From the NCBI GenBank assembly GCA_902812405.1, contig CADDZI010000028.1, positions 1-32,234 of the forward strand: a stretch of 32,234 bases of DNA, in the 5' to 3' direction. This DNA comes from a bacterium (GTDB lineage Bacteria; Vulcanimicrobiota; Vulcanimicrobiia; Eremiobacterales; Eremiobacteraceae). The translations under genes were made by a program, and so were the position numbers. The notes beneath the pieces were generated by a model. The model was not told the origin of the DNA. It searched no databases and was given only the letters and a program-made list of their open reading frames with translations. Shown piece by piece: positions 26,870 to 32,234 of the stretch. Every line of letters begins with the position of its first letter. The stretch's first letter is position 1.

Positions 26870-27069
26870 CAAAGTGCCGTTACCCGCCAGGGATTTGAAC
26901 CCGCTTCTCGCAGGTGGGTGCCGACCCGGCCTCCGTCAGGCTTCCCTCGCACGGAGGGCATGCGCAAGGAGGCTCGGAGTACCGCTCCCTTTTGTGATTG
27001 TGTTGGATCAATCACCAAAGACGAGCTCTCGCACACCCCAGGGAGCAGGCCCGCACAAGGCGGTGCCTC
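26870..27069 (-). ncRNA. ssrS: 6S RNA
   Basis: Regulatory RNA that mimics an open promoter and sequesters housekeeping RNA polymerase. Read on the minus strand, GCGGGCCTGCTCCCTGG matches the 5' part of the E. coli 6S central bubble (GCGGGCCAGTCCCCTG). At 26958-26944 a CCCTC-CGTGC-GAGGG hairpin followed by AAGCCTG parallels E. coli CTCGG-TCCGT-CCGAG-AAGCCT. The apical end forms GTGATTG/CAATCAC, and the 3' segment has GGGTTCAA as in E. coli. A promoter sits exactly upstream. The size is about 200 nt; ends are estimated to within 10 nt or so. Confidence 0.85.
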
Positions 27070-27075
27070 GCCATC

Positions 27076-27104
27076 ACCCTAGCACGGAGCCCGCCAAAAG
27101 ACAA
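27076..27104 (-). promoter_or_regulatory. Sigma-70-type promoter of the 6S RNA gene
   Basis: -35 TTGTCT at 27104-27099, 17-base spacer, -10 TAGGGT at 27081-27076. Transcription would begin near 27069, just where the 6S homology starts. Confidence 0.72.
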
Positions 27105-27361
27105 GTCTTGACAAGAGCCTTTTGAGCTCTCTCGCGCCGCGCTCCCGGGGCCGCGCTCAGCAGCTCAACAAGCGGCTTTGGCATATGGCTTGCGCCCGGG
27201 CCCGGCATCCCCGCAAACTGCGGCTCTTTCGCTCGACCACCGGGCCGGCGTGCGCACGCAACCACAGCGCTGGAGAATCCACGCAGTCCGCGTTACGCGC
27301 GGATGCGCGTCGCGGCACCCGTCATAACGAGGAAGTGCGGCGCCACGTGTCGGACCCAGAC

Positions 27362-28399
27362 ATGATGAACGTCAGCGCCGGCCGGCTCTCGGTGCGCCAT
27401 GAAACGCTCTCGCTGCACCTGCGTCACACGTTCCGCATCAGCCGCGCCGCGGAAGACGTCGCCCACACCCTCCTGCTGCGCTTGACGGCGGACGGGGTCG
27501 AGGCGCTGGGCGAGTCGGCGCCCGTCTCGCGCTACAACGAAAGCGCCGCCTCCGTCGCCGAGCAGCTCGACCGCGCCCCGCTCGCCTCCGCCGACCCTTG
27601 GTGCATCGATGATACGCTGAACCTGTTGCCGCCCAGCGCACGCGGGGCGCGCTGCGCTCTCGATCTCGCACTGCACGACCTGGCCGGCAAGCGCCTCGGC
27701 GTGCCCCTGTACCGTCTCTTGGGCCTGGACCCCGCGCGCGCGAAGCCGACCTCGTTCACGATCGGGCTGGCCAGCCTGGAAGAAACAGTCGCCAAAACCA
27801 AGGAGGCCGCGCATTTCCCCGTACTTAAGGTGAAATTGGACGCGCGGCGGCCGGTGGAGACGATGGAGGCCGTCCGCTCCGCCTACACGGGAATTGTACG
27901 CGTCGATGCCAACGAAGCCTGGTCGCCCCAAGAGGCCGTGGCGTTCCTGGCCGAGCTGCGCCGTTTCGACATCGAGCTGTGCGAGCAGCCCATCCCCGCC
28001 GGTCACCCCGAGCAGCTGCACTTTGTGCGGGAGCGTTCGCCGATCCCGATTTTCGTCGATGAAGATAGCCGCACGTCGGCCGACCTGGCGGCTCTCTACC
28101 GCTGCGTCGACGGCATCAACATCAAGCTGGTGAAATCCGGCGGTATCCGCGAGGCGCTGGCGATGATCCACACCGCGCGCTCGCTGGGGATGAAGATCAT
28201 GCTGGGCTGCATGATCGAGTCGTCGGTCCTAGCCACCGCGGCCGCGCACCTCACGCCTCTCGTCGACTACGCCGACCTCGACGGCCCGCTGCTTATCACC
28301 GATGACCCGTTCACCGGCGTGCGCTACGACGGAGCGCGCCTGGTCCTGCCGAACACACCCGGGTTGGGCGTCGCACCGCGCACGCCGGCGACGGTGTAG
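27362..28399 (+). CDS. Enolase-superfamily dipeptide epimerase / N-acyl amino acid racemase (AEE or DgcA type)
   Basis: 345 aa from ATG 27362 (GTG at 27347 or 27335, nearer to GAGGAAG, are alternatives; the open frame to 27122 is not supported). Muconate-lactonizing subgroup: KVK (156-158), metal ligands Asp182 (VDANEAW), Glu208 (ELCEQP), Asp233 (FVDEDS), and the second catalytic lysine in NIKLVKSGG (253-261). LGCMIESS and the C-terminal DxD (Asp305, Asp307 in ADLDGP) are typical of L-Ala-D/L-Glu epimerases, where DxD binds the free amino group of a dipeptide. The next gene is DUF1611; such pairs are known as the dgcA/dgcN D-glutamate module. The reaction is therefore either muropeptide dipeptide epimerisation or N-acetyl-D-Glu racemisation. 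Confidence 0.88.
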   Translation: MMNVSAGRLSVRHETLSLHLRHTFRISRAAEDVAHTLLLRLTADGVEALGESAPVSRYNESAASVAEQLDRAPLASADPWCIDDTLNLLPPSARGARCALDLALHDLAGKRLGVPLYRLLGLDPARAKPTSFTIGLASLEETVAKTKEAAHFPVLKVKLDARRPVETMEAVRSAYTGIVRVDANEAWSPQEAVAFLAELRRFDIELCEQPIPAGHPEQLHFVRERSPIPIFVDEDSRTSADLAALYRCVDGINIKLVKSGGIREALAMIHTARSLGMKIMLGCMIESSVLATAAAHLTPLVDYADLDGPLLITDDPFTGVRYDGARLVLPNTPGLGVAPRTPATV

Positions 28400-28409
28400 G
28401 CGCGCCGCC

Positions 28410-29516
28410 GTGAACGCCGCCGCGCGCCCCCCGCGCCGCCGCTACGTCGCCCTCACCGACGGGTTTCTCGCCGACCGCCATCATGCCAAAACCGCGCACG
28501 GCGTCTTGCGATACTCGCAGGATGAGGTGGTCGCCATCGTGGATCCGGCGTATGCGGGCATGCGCTTGTCCGACGTCGTGCCGGGCCTTGGGCGCGACGC
28601 ACCGATCGTCGCCGGCATTCGCGAAGCTTTGGCGTTCTCTCCCACGTCGCTCCTCATCGGCATCGCGATCTCCGGCGGCCGCATGCCCGAACAATTCCGG
28701 CGCCACATCCTGGCGGCCATCGATGCCGGCTTGGAAATCGTCAACGGCCTCCATGAATTTTTGAGCGACGACGAGGAGTTCGTCGCACATGCACGCGCGA
28801 GCGGTGCACGCCTGTGGGACGTCCGTCGCGTCCCTCCCGACATCCCGCTCTTCTCCGGAGCGGCGTACCGCGTGCCGCAGGTCGTGGTGCTGGCCGTCGG
28901 CAGTGACTGCTCGGTCGGCAAGATGACCGTCATGTTGGAGCTGGCCCGCGCCGCACGCGCCGCCGGCGACGGCGCGGAGTTCGTCGCAACCGGGCAAACC
29001 GGCATCATGATCGCCGGCCGCGGCATTGCGGTTGACCGCGTCATTTCCGACTTCATCACCGGTGCGTGCGAGCAGCTCGTGCTCTCGGTGGACCCGGCAA
29101 CACGCTTCACGCTCGTCGAAGGGCAGGGCAGCATCCTGCATCCGGCTTTCGCCCCGGTCACCTACGGGCTGCTCTTCGGTGCGGCACCCGATCTCTTGGT
29201 GTTGTGCCATGAAGTCGGCCGCGACCGCATTGACGGGTACGACGTACCCATCCCGGATCTGCGCACCTTGGCACGGCTGTACGAGGCGGCCATCGAACCC
29301 GTCAAGCCGGCGCCCTGCGTGGCGGTCGCCCTCAACACCGCCGCCGTCGGTGAGGAACAGGCTCGCGCGGCCATCCGCCGCGCCCGCGAGCTGGCCGGTT
29401 TACCCGCAGACGACCCGCTGCGCTTCGGCGGGGCGGACTTGTGGCAGGCCGTGCGTACCGCCGCACGGCGCACCAGCAAGTACAAGGAGCACAAGGAGGC
29501 CGCGCCGGCCCCATGA
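28410..29516 (+). CDS. DUF1611-family P-loop protein (DgcN-like)
   Basis: 368 aa from GTG 28410, ten bases after the epimerase stop. The N-terminal Rossmann-like half (about 10-150) includes AIVDPAYAG and LLIGIAISGGRMP; the C-terminal P-loop half begins VLAVGSDCSVGKMTV (Walker A-like GSDCSVGK 164-171), followed by FVATGQTGIMIAGRGIAVDRVISDFITGA. This is the DUF1611 family, whose member DgcN was described as a D-glutamate N-acetyltransferase acting with DgcA. Whether this protein uses D-Glu is inference from the adjacent epimerase. The TGA stop overlaps the ATG of the next gene. Confidence 0.87.
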   Translation: MNAAARPPRRRYVALTDGFLADRHHAKTAHGVLRYSQDEVVAIVDPAYAGMRLSDVVPGLGRDAPIVAGIREALAFSPTSLLIGIAISGGRMPEQFRRHILAAIDAGLEIVNGLHEFLSDDEEFVAHARASGARLWDVRRVPPDIPLFSGAAYRVPQVVVLAVGSDCSVGKMTVMLELARAARAAGDGAEFVATGQTGIMIAGRGIAVDRVISDFITGACEQLVLSVDPATRFTLVEGQGSILHPAFAPVTYGLLFGAAPDLLVLCHEVGRDRIDGYDVPIPDLRTLARLYEAAIEPVKPAPCVAVALNTAAVGEEQARAAIRRARELAGLPADDPLRFGGADLWQAVRTAARRTSKYKEHKEAAPAP

Positions 29517-31147
29517 GGCTCGTCGGGCGGGCGCCTGCGGTGCTGCTGCTGGGATGCGTCGCGCTTGCGATTGCCGCCTGCACGCGTGTGGGTGCGCCGG
29601 GCGAGCGTGCAAGCGGCGGGCGCAACCCGTGGACCATCCCGGGCGTCGTCCGGGTCGCCCTCACCGAAGAGCCCAATACGCTCGTGCGCATGTTTTCCAA
29701 TCAGGCTTCGGCAGACGACGTCACCGCTCTGCTCTTCGAGCCGTTCTTCCGCTACGACAATCACGAGCGCCCGGTGCCGGCGCTCGCGACGACATTTCCC
29801 ACACTGGCCAACGGTCTCATCAGCAAGGACGGACTGCGCATCACCTTTCCGCTGCGCAAGGGTGTGCTGTGGTCGGACGGCGTGCCGGTCACCGCGGCCG
29901 ACGTCATCTTCACGTGGCATGCCATCGTCGACGGGCGCAATCCGGTCGTCTACACGCAGGGCTACGACCGGATCAAGACGATCGTCGCCGACAACCCCTA
30001 CCGCGTCACGTTCGTCATGAAGCAGCCCTTCAGCCCGGCCGTCTACCTTTTCTCCGAAGGAACCTTCACGCCGCTGCCCGCTCACCTGCTGGCACACGAC
30101 GCCACGCTGAACAATATCCCGTACGACGCACACCCGATCGGCGACGGGCCGTTTGTGCTCAAGCGCTGGGTCCACGGGGCGGATCTCATCTTCGTGGCCA
30201 ATCCCCACTACTGGCGTGGGCCGCCGCACGTGCGCGAGATTGATATGAAAGTCATTCCCGACCCCACGACCCAGGTGAACGAACTGCGCACCCACGAGAT
30301 CGACTTCATCGACGGCGTCTCGGCGAGCCTCGTCGGCGACCTGGCCGGCATCCCCCATATCTGGATCCAACGCCAGCTGCAAGCCAATTACCGCCATCTC
30401 GACTTCAACTTGCGCAATCCGATTCTGGCGGACATGGCGGTCCGGCAGGCCATCGCGCGCGCGATCAACGTGCAGGCGGTCATCGACGACGTCTATCACG
30501 GCCTGGGTGTGCGGGCGTCCACCGATATTCCGCCGTTCTCGTGGGCGGCAACCGGCTTGCCGCCGATTCCCTACGACCCCGCCGCGGCCGCGCGGCTGCT
30601 CGACGCAGATGGCTGGCGCGTGGGTCCGGACGGCATTCGGCGCAAGAACGGACACCGCTTGAGTCTTTCCATTTCCTCGACGACGGATAACCGGCCCAAC
30701 GCCGATGCCGAGGCGCTCGTGGCGCAGCAACTGAAGGCCGTCGGGATTGATCTGACGGTCAAGAATTATGCCGGGCCGGTTTTGTTTGCCGAAGGCGGAC
30801 CGCTCTACGGCGGGCGCTACGACATGTCGTGGATCGTCAACACGGAAGCCGTCGATCCCGACAATCTGGCGGTCTGGGGTTGCGCCTACTTTCCGCCGCA
30901 CGGTGCGAATACGGATTTTTACTGTAATCCGGCGGTCGACCGCTACCTGCAAGCGGCCGAGACGACCTACGATCAACGGCAACGACGCGCCGACTACACC
31001 GCCGCCTGGCGCATCATGCTCCACGACGTGCCGTCGGACATCTTGTATTGGGAGCAGAACGTGCTGGCCGGCAACAGCGATCTGCACAACGTTAAGGCGG
31101 CGCCCGTCATCACCGATTTCTGGAACGCGTGGGAGTGGAGCATCTGA
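29513..31147 (+). CDS. ABC-type oligopeptide/dipeptide-binding lipoprotein (SBP_bac_5 family)
   Basis: 544 aa starting at ATG 29513 (ATGA overlap; AGGAGG 13 bases upstream). A lipoprotein signal peptide ends IAAC (Cys23). The body is a DppA/OppA-type family 5 binding protein: VVRVALTEEPNTLV, LFEPFFRYD, LRKGVLWSDGVPVTAADVIFTW, GDGPFVLKRW, NPHYWRG, VRQAIARAINVQAVI, AARLLDADGW. It captures peptides or related solutes outside the membrane. No permease or ATPase gene follows in the window, so it relies on components elsewhere. Confidence 0.92.
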   Translation: MRLVGRAPAVLLLGCVALAIAACTRVGAPGERASGGRNPWTIPGVVRVALTEEPNTLVRMFSNQASADDVTALLFEPFFRYDNHERPVPALATTFPTLANGLISKDGLRITFPLRKGVLWSDGVPVTAADVIFTWHAIVDGRNPVVYTQGYDRIKTIVADNPYRVTFVMKQPFSPAVYLFSEGTFTPLPAHLLAHDATLNNIPYDAHPIGDGPFVLKRWVHGADLIFVANPHYWRGPPHVREIDMKVIPDPTTQVNELRTHEIDFIDGVSASLVGDLAGIPHIWIQRQLQANYRHLDFNLRNPILADMAVRQAIARAINVQAVIDDVYHGLGVRASTDIPPFSWAATGLPPIPYDPAAAARLLDADGWRVGPDGIRRKNGHRLSLSISSTTDNRPNADAEALVAQQLKAVGIDLTVKNYAGPVLFAEGGPLYGGRYDMSWIVNTEAVDPDNLAVWGCAYFPPHGANTDFYCNPAVDRYLQAAETTYDQRQRRADYTAAWRIMLHDVPSDILYWEQNVLAGNSDLHNVKAAPVITDFWNAWEWSI

Positions 31148-32223
31148 GCGCGTCGGCGGCGCTGGCCGTCTCGCTGACGGTCTTGCGCTTGAGCACGCCG
31201 GTGCGCACGGACTATCGGTCGCCCGTGCACGAGGTGCCGGGCGGCTTCACGACGGCGGTCGTTTCCTGGAACGTCGCGACGCCGGGCGGTTCGTGGATTG
31301 AAACCTTCCTGCGCGCGCGACGCGGCGGGCGATGGACAGGCTGGTACGCGATGGGTGAGTGGAGCGCAAGCGACGGCGCACACCGGCATTCTGTCTCCGG
31401 GCAGGCTGATGCTGACGGACGTGTGGCAACTGACACTCTCCTTTTAACGCACCCTGTGGACGCATGGCAGGTTGACGTGCGCCTGCATGCCGGACCGCAA
31501 GGAGAGCAGCCCGCACTCACGCTGGTCGCGGTCACGACCGGGACGCAGACCGGCGGGACGCAGACCGGCGCGCCGAGCGCCGTGCAGTCCGGGGCACAGG
31601 CGAGTGGAAACGCAGCCGCCGGCGCAAGGGCCGGTTTGGTTGAGGGACGCCATCCGGCATGGGGCGTTGACCTCGATGTTCCCGAGCGAACACAGCGGGT
31701 GGATGAGTCGCCGGATGCGCTTGCCGGCGGCGGCGACGCGTGGTGCAGCCCGACCAGCATTGCGATGGTGATGGACTACTGGGCGCAACGTCTGCATCAC
31801 CCGCAGTGGAGCATCGCCCTGCGCAAGGTTGTTGAGGGAACCTACGATCCGGTGTATCAGGGGTGCGGCAACTGGCCGTTCAACGTCGCCTATGCTTCGG
31901 AGCACGGGCTTGCGGGTTGGGTCGAGCGCTTGCCGGGCTTGGATGCGGCAGAAGAGTACATAACGCGCGGCATACCGCTCGTGGCGAGCATCAAGGTGGC
32001 GCCAGGTGAACTTGCGGGGTCGCCGTATCGTCAGACGGCGGGCCATCTGCTCGTTGTGCGGGGGTTTACCGTCGCAGGAGACGTGATCGTCAACGACCCA
32101 TACGGGCTGCCGGGTCACATCCGGATTGTGTATCGGCGCGACCAATTTGCTCGGGTCTGGCTGGGCGGCTCGGGCGGTATCGTGTACGTGATTGCGCCGC
32201 CCCGCGCGTTGGCGTTCATGTAG
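31129..32223 (+). CDS. C39-like papain-fold peptidase (Peptidase_C39_2)
   Basis: 364 aa from GTG 31129, overlapping the binding-protein gene by 19 nt. N-terminal beta-rich domain (about 30-135: VVSWNVATPGGSWIETFLRAR, WYAMGEWSASD, VDGQ-like repeats) as in actinobacterial secreted C39-family proteins; a Thr/Gln/Gly/Ala linker (137-170) containing a 15-bp duplication; then the peptidase domain with VDLDVPERTQ, catalytic Cys206 in GGGDAWCSPTSIAMVMDYW, His306 in TAGHLLVVRGF and Asp323 in VNDPYG. It is not a bacteriocin-exporter C39 (no ABC domain). A weak N-terminal hydrophobic stretch may be a signal. The stop codon TAG is part of a REP. Role in peptide or peptidoglycan processing is inferred. 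Confidence 0.85.
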   Translation: MGVEHLSASAALAVSLTVLRLSTPVRTDYRSPVHEVPGGFTTAVVSWNVATPGGSWIETFLRARRGGRWTGWYAMGEWSASDGAHRHSVSGQADADGRVATDTLLLTHPVDAWQVDVRLHAGPQGEQPALTLVAVTTGTQTGGTQTGAPSAVQSGAQASGNAAAGARAGLVEGRHPAWGVDLDVPERTQRVDESPDALAGGGDAWCSPTSIAMVMDYWAQRLHHPQWSIALRKVVEGTYDPVYQGCGNWPFNVAYASEHGLAGWVERLPGLDAAEEYITRGIPLVASIKVAPGELAGSPYRQTAGHLLVVRGFTVAGDVIVNDPYGLPGHIRIVYRRDQFARVWLGGSGGIVYVIAPPRALAFM

Positions 32224-32234
32224 CGGCTGCGCTT
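32220..32234 (+). repeat. REP element truncated by window end
   Basis: GTAG CGGCTGCGCTT: tetranucleotide and first hairpin arm of a REP in plus orientation. Its TAG is the stop codon of the C39 peptidase gene. Confidence 0.7.

Noticed and set aside
26890-26912. Possible minus-strand tRNA T-arm (GGGTTCAAATCCC)
   Set aside because: Only three stem pairs form, there is no acceptor, D-arm or anticodon arm, and the segment is the 3' part of the 6S RNA.
26860-27100. tmRNA
   Set aside because: No alanyl-tRNA-like acceptor end with G-U pair and no tag reading frame; the 6S landmarks explain the sequence.
27122-27361. 80-residue N-terminal extension of the epimerase
   Set aside because: Arg/Ala-rich, not part of the enolase fold, and it would begin within the 6S promoter region; starts near 27335-27362 fit the family.
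31129-32223. Bacteriocin-processing C39 exporter
   Set aside because: No transmembrane or ABC ATPase domains; it is a stand-alone C39_2 peptidase with an N-terminal beta domain.

Overview
This 32-kb window comes from a GC-rich bacterial chromosome. It carries housekeeping genes (complete F1Fo ATP synthase, MurA, MreB, GlyA, Upp, RpiB, TsaC) and no phage or plasmid functions. An OstA/LptA-like exported protein and a PilB/GspE ATPase suggest a double-membraned cell. In contrast, the gene order (PTPase - rpiB - glyA - upp - comEB - wecA - wecB - atpZ - atpI...atpC - murA - mreB) closely follows the ywlE-rpiB-glyA-upp-atp-murA-mbl neighbourhood of Firmicutes and relatives. A Terrabacteria-type diderm lineage such as Eremiobacterota or Armatimonadota would fit; this is inference, not proof.

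Layout. Positions 46-7139 (minus strand, loosely packed): pilB/gspE, an OstA-like protein, tsaC, a REP-associated tyrosine transposase (RAYT), and a six-hairpin glycosidase. Positions 7355-17332 (minus): mreB and murA downstream of the complete atp operon in the cyanobacterial order I-a-c-b'-b-delta-alpha-gamma-beta-epsilon. Positions 17333-18235: a sparse gap of about 900 bp. Positions 18236-23860 (minus): a tight run with 4-nt stop/start overlaps, rpiB-glyA-(upp)-comEB-wecA-wecB-atpZ. Positions 24146-25688 (minus): a low-molecular-weight phosphatase and a PfkB sugar kinase. Positions 25799-32223 (plus): a TIM-barrel isomerase-like gene, then an apparent operon of dipeptide epimerase/DgcA-like, DUF1611/DgcN-like, peptide-binding lipoprotein and C39 peptidase genes. 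A minus-strand 6S RNA gene lies between, at about 26870-27069.

Three themes run through the window. (1) At least 17 copies of a REP element (GTAG or GGAG plus a 9-bp hairpin with compensatory stem changes) lie between genes and flank a RAYT gene; in two plus-strand genes the REP supplies the stop codon. (2) Short in-frame tandem repeats have expanded in coding linkers: the ATP synthase gamma subunit, the C39 peptidase, the OstA-like C-terminus, and a 21-bp array in front of upp that is frameshifted by one 20-bp unit. (3) The plus-strand operon looks like a peptide/D-glutamate or muropeptide scavenging cassette.
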